From Hyphomicrobiales bacterium (GTDB lineage Bacteria; Pseudomonadota; Alphaproteobacteria; Rhizobiales; Rhizobiaceae): a stretch of 64,000 nucleotides of DNA. The translations under genes and the position numbers were made by a program. The DNA lies in contig UCCA01000003.1 in NCBI GenBank assembly GCA_900470805.1, positions 186,001-250,000 of the forward strand, given 5' to 3'. The notes below the pieces were generated by a model, which had not been told where the DNA came from, searched no databases, and worked only from the letters and a program-made list of their open reading frames with translations. Positions 1-8,444 of the stretch are shown here, one piece after another (the first letter of the stretch is position 1; each line of letters starts with the position of its first letter).

Positions 1-2029
1 GATCGAGCGCGAAGACCAAGAGCTTGCGGTTCTCGCCGACGACCGCGACATGGTCGCCGGTAACGCGCACCAGCAGCTTGGTTTCGTCGGGCATGGAGAC
101 GTTCATGATCTGCTTGCCCTTGCGGGTGTTGGCGACCATGTCGGCCTCGGTGACGATGAAACCGTTGCCGGCTGTCGAGACGATCATCTGCTTGCGCTGT
201 GGATCGTGCACGAAGGCAGTGAGAACGTCCTGATCATTATCCATATCGACCATGATGCGCAGCGGCTCGCCATGGCCGCGCCCGCCGGGCAGCTTGTCGC
301 CGCCGAGCGTGAAGGCCTTGCCGCCGGTCGTCAGGATCAGAATTTTGTCCGTCGTCTGCGCCGGGAAAGCGATCCTCAGCGCGTCGCCTTCCTTGAAGGT
401 CAGCGTCGCTGTGTCGGAGATGTGGCCCTTGAGCGCGCGGATCCAGCCCTTTTCGGAGACGACGACGGTGATCGGTTCCTTCTCGATCATCGCCTGCTGG
501 ATGGCTTCCTCGTCGGCCTCTGGCGCCTCGGCGAACTGCGTGCGGCGGCGGCCGAGTTCGGTTGCCTTGGCGAATTTCTTCTTCACCTCGCCGATTTCCC
601 AGGCGACCGTCTGCCACTGCTTGTCCTCTGAGGCGAGCAGCGCTTCGATCTCGCCCTTCTCCTTGGTCAGCGCGTCGAACTCGGTGCGGATCTCGAACTC
701 TTCCAGCTTGCGCAAAGAGCGCAGGCGCATGTTCAAAATCGCTTCGACCTGAATCTCGGTCAGGCCCCAGCGGGCAACCATCACCGGCTTCGGCTCATCC
801 TCTTCGCGGATGATGCGGATCACCTCGTCGATATTGAGATAGGCGATCAGCAGGCCGCCGAGGATTTCGAGGCGACGATCGATGGCGGCAAGGCGGAAGC
901 GCGAGCGGCGCTGCAGGACGTCGCGGCGATGATCCAGCCACTCCTTCAACACCTCGTTCAGCGCCATGACGCGCGGAATGCGGCCCATCGACAGAACGTT
1001 CATGTTCAGCGGGAAACGGCTTTCGAGTTCCGTCAGCTTGAACATCGATTCCATCAGGATCGTCGGATCGACGGTGCGGTTCTTCGGCACCAGAACGACG
1101 CGGACGTCCTCGGCCGACTCATCACGGATGTCTTCCAGAAGCGGCAGCTTGCGGGCGATCAGCAACTCGGCGATCTTCTCGATCAGCCGCGACTTCTGTA
1201 CCTGGAACGGGATTTCGGTGACGACGATCTGGTAGCCGCCGCGGCCGAGATCCTCGATCTGCCACTTGGCGCGGGTGCGGAAGCCGCCGCGGCCGGTCTT
1301 ATAGGCCTCGATAATGCTCTTGCGATCATCGATGATGATGCCGCCGGTCGGGAAGTCGGGACCGGGGATAAACTGATCCACCAGCGTCTCGACCGTTGCA
1401 TCCGGATGCTTGATCAGGTGCAGCGCGGCGTCGCAGAGCTCGTGGGCATTGTGCGAGGGGATCGACGTCGCCATGCCGACGGCGATGCCGGACGAGCCGT
1501 TCGCCAGAAGGTTCGGGAAGGCACCCGGAAGGACGACCGGTTCCTGGTCCTCCTCGTTATAGGTCGGGCGGAAATCGACGGCGTCCTGATCGATGCCTTC
1601 GAGCAGTAGCGACGCGACTTCAGTCATGCGGGCTTCGGTGTAACGATAGGCGGCGGCGCTGTCGCCGTCGATGTTGCCGAAGTTCCCCTGCCCGTCGACC
1701 ACAGGATAACGCTGCGAGAAGTCCTGCGCGAGGCGCACCAGCGCATCGTAGACCGACTGGTCGCCGTGCGGGTGGAACTTACCGATGACGTCGCCGACGA
1801 TACGGGCGCATTTCTTGAACGACGAGTTCGAGCGGATGCCCATCTCGCTCATCGCGTGAATGATGCGGCGGTGCACCGGCTTCAGGCCATCGCGAACATC
1901 CGGCAGCGCGCGGTGCATGATGGTCGATAGCGCATAGGCAAGGTAGCGCTCTTCGAGCGCGGCCTTGAGGTCGATCGGCAGAATGCTGTCGTCATCTCCG
2001 CCGGAAGGCGGCAAAATCTCTTGTCCCAT
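1..2029 (-). CDS. parC: DNA topoisomerase IV subunit A (3' end outside the window)
   Basis: ParC is the breakage-reunion subunit of topoisomerase IV, which with ParE unlinks daughter chromosomes. The gene reads leftwards from ATG at 2027-2029 and runs off the window edge, so about 676 N-terminal residues are visible and the end of the C-terminal beta-pinwheel is missing. The N-terminus carries the GyrA/ParC signature (residues with [15 protein letters not shown]) and the active-site tyrosine lies in RYTEAR (about Y130, codon at 1640-1642). The short N-terminal tail and the [10 protein letters not shown] segment fit alphaproteobacterial ParC better than GyrA. The position equivalent to the quinolone-contacting serine (E. 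coli S80) is Gln, about residue 91. The divergent neighbour starts at 2255. The start is supported by homologous spacing before the conserved core. Confidence 0.95.
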   Translation of the reverse strand, partial: MGQEILPPSGGDDDSILPIDLKAALEERYLAYALSTIMHRALPDVRDGLKPVHRRIIHAMSEMGIRSNSSFKKCARIVGDVIGKFHPHGDQSVYDALVRLAQDFSQRYPVVDGQGNFGNIDGDSAAAYRYTEARMTEVASLLLEGIDQDAVDFRPTYNEEDQEPVVLPGAFPNLLANGSSGIAVGMATSIPSHNAHELCDAALHLIKHPDATVETLVDQFIPGPDFPTGGIIIDDRKSIIEAYKTGRGGFRTRAKWQIEDLGRGGYQIVVTEIPFQVQKSRLIEKIAELLIARKLPLLEDIRDESAEDVRVVLVPKNRTVDPTILMESMFKLTELESRFPLNMNVLSMGRIPRVMALNEVLKEWLDHRRDVLQRRSRFRLAAIDRRLEILGGLLIAYLNIDEVIRIIREEDEPKPVMVARWGLTEIQVEAILNMRLRSLRKLEEFEIRTEFDALTKEKGEIEALLASEDKQWQTVAWEIGEVKKKFAKATELGRRRTQFAEAPEADEEAIQQAMIEKEPITVVVSEKGWIRALKGHISDTATLTFKEGDALRIAFPAQTTDKILILTTGGKAFTLGGDKLPGGRGHGEPLRIMVDMDNDQDVLTAFVHDPQRKQMIVSTAGNGFIVTEADMVANTRKGKQIMNVSMPDETKLLVRVTGDHVAVVGENRKLLVFALD

Positions 2030-2112
2030 GCTTTCTGACTAGCGGAGATAACCCGCCTGGGCAAGGAATCCGGGCATTCCGGCTGTGGATGACATCGCCC
2101 GATTCAACAAAA

Positions 2113-2132
2113 AGAACGGGTAAAACCGTTCT
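2113..2132. promoter_or_regulatory. 7-bp inverted repeat in the parC divergent promoter region
   Basis: AGAACGG and CCGTTCT form a perfect 7-bp inverted repeat separated by six bases (2113-2119 and 2126-2132). It lies between parC (start 2029, minus) and the exported protein at 2255 (plus). It has no T-run on either strand, so an operator or a weak transcript hairpin is more likely than a terminator. Function is not known. Confidence 0.3.
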
Positions 2133-2254
2133 GCCCGAATTTGGACTTTGTTTGCTTATCCCTTCAACACAATTTTAGAAAAGCCAAAATATAACCGGCA
2201 TCGATCCGTAGTAGATTGACCGTCAACGTCACACCGGCACCAGAGGAAACACCA

Positions 2255-3442
2255 ATGACATTTTACCGGACGACCCAGCTCATGCTTTCGGGCGTGGCCT
2301 TCCTGTCTCTCGCCGGCTCCGCCTTCGCACTCGACGGCCAGGATCTGCTGAAGAAGATCAATGCCGCCTACACGCTGCAGGGCGGCACGCTGGCGGCCGA
2401 TGGCGTCGATGTGGATGGAAAGACAGTGACGCTGAAGAATGCCAGCTTCAAGCCCAACAGCGGCGCGGCGCTGCCGATCGGCGAGATCACGCTGAGCGGC
2501 GTCGAGGAAGACGACGACGGCGGCTACTACATCGAGGAAGCGGCGTTCCCCGACATCAACACCACAAACGACGGCGCAACGCTGACCGTCACCGACCTGA
2601 CGCTCGGCGGCATTTCGATCCCGGCCGATGCCAAGGGCGAAGGCCTCGATTCCATGCTGCTTTACGAAAGCGGTCATACCGGCCCGCTCAAGGTGGTCAA
2701 GGATGGCGAAGAGGTGTTCTCGCTCGGCGGTAGCGACGTCAACCTGACGCTGCGCGAAGACGAGTCCGGCTTCGATTTCGACGGCGCCTTCAAGAGCCTC
2801 AAGGCCGACCTCAGCAAGGCGACCGACCCGCAAAGCAAGGCGGTGATCGAAAAGCTGGCGCTGCAGCACGTTAACGGCGACATCACCATGAAGGGCGCAT
2901 GGGAACTGGCGCCGGGCACGATCGACATGTCGGAATTCGCCTTCGACTTCAGCAACATCGGCAAGCTCAACCTTGCCTTCAAGATCAACGGCTACACCCT
3001 GCCCTTCGTAAAGTCGCTGCAGGAAGCGGCCCAGCAGGCCGAAGCCAACCAGAACAAGGAAGAAGCGCAGCAGGCATTCGGCCTGTCGATGCTCGGCCTC
3101 CTGCAGCAGCTCTCGTTCGAAAGCGCGCAGATCCGCTTCGACGACGCATCGATCACCAAGCGCGCGCTGGACTATGTCGGCAGCCAGCAGGGCATGTCGG
3201 GCAAGCAGATGGCGGATTCGCTGAAGGCGATGACGCCGATCATGCTGGCCCAGCTCAACATTCCGGAACTGCAGAACGCCGTCTCGGCCGCCGTCAACAC
3301 CTTCCTCGACGACCCGAAGAGCCTGACGGTCGATGCTGCGCCGGCCAAGCCGGTGCCGTTCCCGATGATCATGGGTGCAGCCATGGGCGCGCCGAACACG
3401 CTGCCGCAGGTGCTCGGCGTCAAGGTTTCGGCCAACGACTGA
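2255..3442 (+). CDS. Exported protein of unknown function
   Basis: I do not recognise a family. The predicted protein is 395 residues. The start chosen is ATG at 2255, preceded by AGAGGAA at 2242-2248. A TTG 39 bases upstream in frame would put 13 polar residues before the signal peptide. Residues 1-25 form a typical Sec signal peptide ending SAFALDG, so the mature protein is periplasmic or envelope-attached. The body is rich in beta-strand-like repeats with alternating Asp/Gly and hydrophobic residues. A middle helical segment (about 240-275) is rich in Gln, Glu and Ala. There are no lipobox cysteine, transmembrane segments or catalytic motif. It stands alone, divergent from parC, and ends in its own terminator. 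Homologues are probably confined to rhizobia, which is inference. Confidence 0.8.
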   Translation: MTFYRTTQLMLSGVAFLSLAGSAFALDGQDLLKKINAAYTLQGGTLAADGVDVDGKTVTLKNASFKPNSGAALPIGEITLSGVEEDDDGGYYIEEAAFPDINTTNDGATLTVTDLTLGGISIPADAKGEGLDSMLLYESGHTGPLKVVKDGEEVFSLGGSDVNLTLREDESGFDFDGAFKSLKADLSKATDPQSKAVIEKLALQHVNGDITMKGAWELAPGTIDMSEFAFDFSNIGKLNLAFKINGYTLPFVKSLQEAAQQAEANQNKEEAQQAFGLSMLGLLQQLSFESAQIRFDDASITKRALDYVGSQQGMSGKQMADSLKAMTPIMLAQLNIPELQNAVSAAVNTFLDDPKSLTVDAAPAKPVPFPMIMGAAMGAPNTLPQVLGVKVSAND

Positions 3443-3462
3443 TTACCGTCGCACGAATGATG

Positions 3463-3500
3463 ATAGGCCCGGCGAGCGATGCGCGCCGGGCCTTTTTTGT
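3463..3500 (+). terminator. Rho-independent terminator
   Basis: A GC-rich stem with arms GGCCCGGCG and CGCCGGGCC is followed by TTTTTT at 3493-3498. It lies about 20 bases after the stop of the exported protein at 2255-3442. Confidence 0.8.
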
Positions 3501-3525
3501 TATCGGCAATACATCAGTTCCTGAA

Positions 3526-3556
3526 TCAAAAAAGCCCGGCATGATACCGGGCTTTC
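3526..3556 (-). terminator. Rho-independent terminator of aspS
   Basis: On the minus strand the arms AAAGCCCGGT and GCCGGGCTTT are followed by a T-run (plus strand AAAAAA at 3528-3533). It lies just downstream of the aspS stop at 3576. Confidence 0.8.
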
Positions 3557-3575
3557 TCGTTTCAATAGCTTTCAC

Positions 3576-5366
3576 TTAGTCCTTCTTGACCGGCGGCATG
3601 ACGCGCAGCGACAGTTCCATCAGCTGCTTCGGCGATGCAGGCGACGGGGCGTTCATCAGGAGGTCCTGTGCCTGCTGGTTCATCGGGAACAGCGTGATCT
3701 CACGCAGGTTCTTGGCGCCGAGCAGCAGCATGACGACACGGTCGATACCGAAGGCGCAGCCGCCGTGCGGAGGCGCACCGTACTGGAAGGCACGGTACAT
3801 ACCGCCGAAGCGCTCCTCCACGTCCGTCTGGCTGAGGCCGACCAGTTCGAAGGCCTTGACCATGGCTTCCGGCGACTGGTTACGGATCGAGCCCGAGGCG
3901 ATTTCGAAGCCGTTGCAGACGGCGTCATACTGGTAGGCCTTGAGCGACAGCGGATCCTGGCTCTGCAGCGCCTCGAGGCCGCCCTGCGGCATCGAGAACG
4001 GGTTGTGGGCGAAGTCGATCTTCTTGTCTTCCTCGCTCCATTCGTAGAACGGGAAGTCGATGATCCAGCACAGTTCGAAGCGGTCGCGATCGACCAAGTT
4101 CAGGTCTTCGCCGGCCTTGGTGCGCGCTTCGCCTGCAAACTTGTAGAATTTTGCAGGTTCGCCGGCGACGAAGAAGGCCGCATCGCCCGCTTCAAGGCCG
4201 AGCTGGACTCGCAGGGCTTCGGTGCGCTCTTCGCCGATGTTCTTGGCGAGAGGGCCGGAACCGACGACCTTGCCGTCTTCTTCCTTCCAGAAGATATACC
4301 CGAGGCCCGGCTGGCCAAGCGACTGCGCCCAGGCGTTCATGCGGTCGCAGAATGCGCGGCTACCGCCTGTTTTGGCCGGGATCGCCCAGACTTCGACCTT
4401 CGGGTTCGACGCGATCATGCCCGCGAAGACCTTGAAGCCCGAGCCGGCGAAGTGTTCGGTGACGGCCTGCATCTCGATCGGGTTGCGCAGATCGGGCTTG
4501 TCGGAACCGTACTTGCGGATCGCGACGTCGTAAGGAATGCGCGGCCAGTCCTTGGTGACCGGCTTTCCTTCGGCGAACTGCTCGAACACAGAGGTCATGA
4601 TCGGCGCCATCGTATCCCAGACGTCTTCCTGGGTGACGAAGCTCATTTCCATGTCGAGCTGGTAGAATTCACCCGGCAGGCGGTCGGCGCGCGGGTCTTC
4701 GTCGCGAAAGCATGGCGCGATCTGGAAGTAGCGGTCGAAACCGGCGACCATCAAGAGCTGCTTATATTGCTGCGGCGCCTGCGGCAGGGCGAAGAACTGG
4801 CCGGGATGGATACGGCTGGGCACGAGGAAGTCGCGCGCGCCTTCCGGCGAGGACGCGGTGAGGATCGGCGTCGTATACTCGCCGAAACCGGCCGACGTCA
4901 TGCGGTTGCGGATGTCGGAAATGATCTGGCTGCGCTTGACGATGTTCTTGTGCAACGTTTCGCGGCGCAGATCGAGGAAGCGGTACTTGAGGCGAATGTC
5001 CTCAGGATAATCCGGCTCGCCGAAGACCGGCAGCGGCAGTTCCTTCGCCTCGGAGAGGATCTCGATCTCCTGGGCGTAGAGTTCGATCTCGCCGGTCGCC
5101 ATGTTCTTGTTGACGGTGTCTTCGGAACGCGCCTTGACGACGCCGTCGATGCGGATGACCCATTCGCCGCGGACGATCTCGGCAGTCTTGAAGGCCGGGC
5201 TGTCAGGGTCGGCGACGACCTGGGTCATGCCGTAATGGTCGCGAAGGTCGATGAAGAGCACGCCGCCATGGTCACGAACGCGGTGGACCCAGCCGGAAAT
5301 CCGGACATTGGCGCCGACATCCGCCTTGCGGAGGGCTGCACATGTGTGGCTGCGGTAACGATGCAT
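3576..5366 (-). CDS. aspS: Aspartyl-tRNA synthetase, probably non-discriminating (AspRS/AsxRS)
   Basis: Charges tRNA(Asp) with aspartate in the cytoplasm. The 596-residue length fits the bacterial type. An N-terminal OB-fold anticodon domain (about 1-110) precedes the class II core, with motif 2 seen in [10 protein letters not shown] and motif 3 in GIDRVVMLL, and the bacterial GAD insertion lies between. In the OB fold the sequence reads VRDHGG with His at about residue 33, where E. coli discriminating AspRS has Leu in RRDLGS. His and Gly here are the known signature of non-discriminating enzymes that also make Asp-tRNA(Asn) for GatCAB. Two adjacent ATGs (5369 and 5366) follow AGGA; I chose the second from family N-termini (MHRYRSHTC). 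The open frame continues upstream to 5501, but that part does not resemble AspRS. Confidence 0.96.
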   Translation of the reverse strand: MHRYRSHTCAALRKADVGANVRISGWVHRVRDHGGVLFIDLRDHYGMTQVVADPDSPAFKTAEIVRGEWVIRIDGVVKARSEDTVNKNMATGEIELYAQEIEILSEAKELPLPVFGEPDYPEDIRLKYRFLDLRRETLHKNIVKRSQIISDIRNRMTSAGFGEYTTPILTASSPEGARDFLVPSRIHPGQFFALPQAPQQYKQLLMVAGFDRYFQIAPCFRDEDPRADRLPGEFYQLDMEMSFVTQEDVWDTMAPIMTSVFEQFAEGKPVTKDWPRIPYDVAIRKYGSDKPDLRNPIEMQAVTEHFAGSGFKVFAGMIASNPKVEVWAIPAKTGGSRAFCDRMNAWAQSLGQPGLGYIFWKEEDGKVVGSGPLAKNIGEERTEALRVQLGLEAGDAAFFVAGEPAKFYKFAGEARTKAGEDLNLVDRDRFELCWIIDFPFYEWSEEDKKIDFAHNPFSMPQGGLEALQSQDPLSLKAYQYDAVCNGFEIASGSIRNQSPEAMVKAFELVGLSQTDVEERFGGMYRAFQYGAPPHGGCAFGIDRVVMLLLGAKNLREITLFPMNQQAQDLLMNAPSPASPKQLMELSLRVMPPVKKD

Positions 5367-5647
5367 CATCTCAATTCCTGATCTCAATTCCGGGCATTTG
5401 GCTTGAAGACGGCGGCGGGGGCTCGAAAGGCTCTCCCGTTCCGACAAGAAAATCGGGCGGAAAAGCGCATGGACGGCCTGATTTGTCAAGGCTTGGCGCA
5501 ATCGCGATGCGCTTTCGACGCGGTTTTCACCGGCGATACAACTGCGAGATCAATCGCCCCATGCGGCAGTTTGGCAGAGTGAGGCGTATTGCTGAAGGGC
5601 ACGGTCAACTTTAAAGAAGAGGCAGATCGTCATGCCGGAGTCTGACC

Positions 5648-7051
5648 ATGCCCATCCTCACCCGCCGCAACCTCCTCAAGGCGTCCGCCGTTGTTGGCAC
5701 TTACGGGATCGGGGTCGGGATCGCCGGGAAATTCGGTATGGCAGAAGCGGCGCCGGAACCGCAGGTCCTGAAAGCTGTGAAGACGCAGGCGACGTTGACC
5801 GATGCCGGCGTGACGAAGAACATCATGACATGGGGCGATGCGGGGGGCGACGCCGGCATGCCGCCGGTGCTGCGGATGACCAAGGGCAAGCCTTACGCGG
5901 CACGCCTGACCAATGCGCTTGACGAGCCTACCACCATCCACTGGCATGGGCTGCGCATTCCCAACAAGATGGATGGCGTGCCGTTCATGACGCAGCCCTA
6001 TGTCTACACCGGCGACAGCTTCGACTACGCCTTCTCGCCGCCCGACGCCGGAACGTTCTGGTATCATCCGCACTGCAACACGCTGACGCAGATGGGACAG
6101 GGGATGACCGGGGTGATCGTGGTCGATGATCCTGCCGACCCGACCTTTGATTCCGAGGTGGTCCTCAATCTGCGTGACTGGCGGCTTGGCGGTGACGGAC
6201 AGTTCATTGCCGCCTTCCGTCCGCGCGATGCAGCCAAGACCGGCACCTACGGCACGGTGCGGACGGCCAACTGGCACCAAGAGCCGCAATATGACGCGCC
6301 GGCAGGCGGCCTCATCAGACTCAGGATCGCCGTCACCGACGTCACCCGTGTATTCTCGCTGAAGATGGAGGGCGCGGAAGCGACAGTCATCGCCATCGAC
6401 GGCAATCCGGTGCCGAAGCGCTTTCCGCTCGACCTGCTGCTGATCGGCCCCGGCCAGCGCCTCGATCTTGCCGTGCGCATGCCCGACAGCGAGGGCGCGG
6501 TCGCGACGCTCGAAGACATCCGCGGCACGACGCCGAAAACGATCGCCCGATTGCGATCTGTTGGCGCATCGCTGAAGCGCAATGTCGGCGACCTGGCTGC
6601 GCTCGCGGAAAACCCGGTTCCCAAAGCCGACCTTTCGTCGGCAGAACGGATATCCGTCACGCTCAGCGCAACCGCCGAGAGCGCACCGGTGGACAGCATC
6701 TGCGGCACACTCGGATACAGCTTCTGGGCCATCAACAAAGTCACGTGGGCTGGAGATACCGCCGACCCCACGGCACCGCTGGCGGAATTGAAGCTGGGCA
6801 AGAGCTACATTCTCCAACTCGAGAACCTGACGCCGCATGTCCACCCCATCCACCTGCACGGCATGAGCTTCATGGTGCTTTCGTCGTCGGCAAGGGAGGT
6901 CATGCCGCTCGTATCGGATACATACCTAATCCAGTCGGGGGAATCTGTCGAACTCGCCTTCGTTGCCGACAATCTCGGCGACTGGCTGTTGCATTGCCAC
7001 ATCATCGAGCATCAGAAGACCGGCATGACGAGTTATGTCAGGGTTGTTTGA
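5648..7051 (+). CDS. Tat-exported multicopper oxidase
   Basis: A periplasmic oxidase that uses copper to oxidise a metal or organic substrate while reducing oxygen to water; the substrate cannot be told from sequence (CueO-like cuprous oxidase and laccase are options). It has 467 residues. The N-terminus has a twin-arginine signal (TRRNLLKAS, residues 5-13). Copper ligands are all visible: HWH at 98-100, HPH at 140-142, the HPIHLHG motif near 400, and HCH at 449-451 with H455 and axial Met460. It lacks the Met-rich segment of E. coli CueO. The start ATG at 5648 has GGAG at 5638-5641. No copper-resistance genes lie beside it; aspS is divergent and rnd follows after 83 bases. Confidence 0.88.
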   Translation: MPILTRRNLLKASAVVGTYGIGVGIAGKFGMAEAAPEPQVLKAVKTQATLTDAGVTKNIMTWGDAGGDAGMPPVLRMTKGKPYAARLTNALDEPTTIHWHGLRIPNKMDGVPFMTQPYVYTGDSFDYAFSPPDAGTFWYHPHCNTLTQMGQGMTGVIVVDDPADPTFDSEVVLNLRDWRLGGDGQFIAAFRPRDAAKTGTYGTVRTANWHQEPQYDAPAGGLIRLRIAVTDVTRVFSLKMEGAEATVIAIDGNPVPKRFPLDLLLIGPGQRLDLAVRMPDSEGAVATLEDIRGTTPKTIARLRSVGASLKRNVGDLAALAENPVPKADLSSAERISVTLSATAESAPVDSICGTLGYSFWAINKVTWAGDTADPTAPLAELKLGKSYILQLENLTPHVHPIHLHGMSFMVLSSSAREVMPLVSDTYLIQSGESVELAFVADNLGDWLLHCHIIEHQKTGMTSYVRVV

Positions 7052-7109
7052 CCGCCTTCGGCGCGTAGCAGTTGACATATTGGGCCGAAAGGAGAAGGAA
7101 GGTTCAACA

Positions 7110-7133
7110 ATGTCTATCCTGCGAATGAATTGA
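7110..7133 (+). CDS. Possible seven-codon mini-ORF coupled to rnd
   Basis: ATG at 7110 opens a seven-codon frame (MSILRMN) that stops at 7131-7133, one base before the rnd start at 7135. A strong purine-rich Shine-Dalgarno tract (AGGAGAAGGAAGG, 7090-7102) stands eight to ten bases ahead of it, while rnd itself has only GAATTGAG. The arrangement is that of a translationally coupled leader cistron. It could also be chance, with the Shine-Dalgarno tract acting on rnd at a long distance. Confidence 0.35.
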   Translation: MSILRMN

Positions 7134-7134
7134 G

Positions 7135-8280
7135 ATGATTGAAACAACCGCCGATTTAGAGGCGGCCTGCATCGAGCTGGCCAAGTCGGAATTCATTACT
7201 ATCGATACCGAGTTTCTTCGAGAGACGACGTTCTGGCCGGAACTCTGCTTGATCCAGATGGCAAGCCCGACGACAGAAGTGCTTGTCGATCCGCTGGCGA
7301 AGGGGCTCGACATGAAGCCCTTCTTCGAGTTGATGGCCAATCCCGCGGTGCTCAAGGTCTTCCACGCGGCGCGGCAGGATATCGAAATCATCTACAACAG
7401 GGGCGGCCTCATTCCGCACCCGATCTTCGACACGCAGGTTGCCGCCATGGTCTGCGGCTTCGGCGATTCCGTTTCCTACGACCAGCTGGTCAGCCGCACC
7501 AAGGGCGTGCAGATCGACAAGTCGTCGCGCTTCACCGACTGGAGCCGGCGTCCGCTTTCGGAAAAGCAGCTCGACTATGCGCTGGCCGACGTGACGCACC
7601 TGCGCGACGTCTACCTCTATCTCAAGGCCGAACTCGAACGCGAAGACCGTTCATCATGGCTGTCCGAGGAGATGGATGTTCTCGAGGCCAAGGAAACCTA
7701 CGACATCCATCCGGACGACGCCTGGCAGCGCCTGAAGATGCGCCTGCGCAAGCCGCAGGAGCTGGCGATCCTGAAATTCGTGGCCGCATGGCGCGAACGC
7801 GAAGCCCGCACGCGCAATGTTCCGCGCTCGCGTGTGATCAAGGACGACGCGATCTACGAGATCGCCCAGCAGCAGCCCAAGGACGGCGAGGCGCTCGGTC
7901 GCCTGCGGACAATTCCGAAGGGCTGGGAGCGCTCGGCTGCCGGTGCCGCCGTCGTCGAGGCTGTCAACGCGGCGCTTGCGCTGCCGAAGGCCGAGATGCC
8001 GCATCCGCCGCGGCAGACCCAGCAGCCGGAAGGAGCCGCGGCCGCGGCCGAACTTCTGAAGGTGCTGCTGAAGCTGATTTCGGAAAAGCACGGCGTGGCG
8101 CCGAAGGTGATTGCCAACAGCGAGGATCTGGACAAGATCGCCGCCGAAGGCGAAAGCGCGGATGTTTCCGCCCTGCGCGGATGGCGCCGCGAACTGTTCG
8201 GCGAACCTGCTCTCAAGCTCATCAAGGGGGACGTTGCGCTGCGCTTCGTCGGCAGAAAGGTCGAGACGGTCACGCTGTAA
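7135..8280 (+). CDS. rnd: Ribonuclease D
   Basis: A 3'-5' exoribonuclease that trims tRNA and other small RNA precursors. It has 381 residues. The N-terminal DEDDy exonuclease domain carries D24 and E26 in TIDTE, D82 in HAARQD, and Y148/D152 in YALADV, so the catalytic set is complete. A single HRDC domain follows (about 205-290), then an Ala/Pro/Gln-rich linker and a C-terminal helical part typical of RNase D. The ATG at 7135 has no good Shine-Dalgarno of its own and lies one base after a possible seven-codon leader frame. It sits between the multicopper oxidase and the cyclase, same strand. Confidence 0.95.
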   Translation: MIETTADLEAACIELAKSEFITIDTEFLRETTFWPELCLIQMASPTTEVLVDPLAKGLDMKPFFELMANPAVLKVFHAARQDIEIIYNRGGLIPHPIFDTQVAAMVCGFGDSVSYDQLVSRTKGVQIDKSSRFTDWSRRPLSEKQLDYALADVTHLRDVYLYLKAELEREDRSSWLSEEMDVLEAKETYDIHPDDAWQRLKMRLRKPQELAILKFVAAWREREARTRNVPRSRVIKDDAIYEIAQQQPKDGEALGRLRTIPKGWERSAAGAAVVEAVNAALALPKAEMPHPPRQTQQPEGAAAAAELLKVLLKLISEKHGVAPKVIANSEDLDKIAAEGESADVSALRGWRRELFGEPALKLIKGDVALRFVGRKVETVTL

Positions 8281-8366
8281 GGCGTCCGTCCGATTCTTCG
8301 GAGCACCCGATTGAGGTCATAACTGCGCCCAATCGCTCCCGTAAATCTTTTCGTAAGGAACCTCTT

Positions 8367-8404
8367 ATGCCCTTTCACAAGGGCTGATGGGATACTACAT
8401 CCCA
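8367..8404 (+). promoter_or_regulatory. Tandem hairpins and six-codon frame in the cyclase leader
   Basis: Two hairpins lie side by side upstream of the cyclase gene: GCCCTT/AAGGGC (8369-8374 with 8379-8384, four-base loop) and TGGGAT/ATCCCA (8388-8393 with 8399-8404, five-base loop). The first lies inside a six-codon frame, ATG at 8367 to TGA at 8387, with AAGGA at 8355-8359. Neither hairpin has a T-run. They could be a leader regulatory element or a post-rnd RNA end; function is inferred only. Confidence 0.35.
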
Positions 8405-8444
8405 AAGAGAGCCTGCCAGCCACGGCCGACGCGAAAAGGGCGCC

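Noticed and set aside
3765..5381. Long open frame (538 codons) on the plus strand opposite aspS
   Set aside because: It is the antisense shadow of a clear AspRS gene; the translation is Arg/Asp/Val-rich with no family resemblance, a usual artefact in GC-rich DNA.
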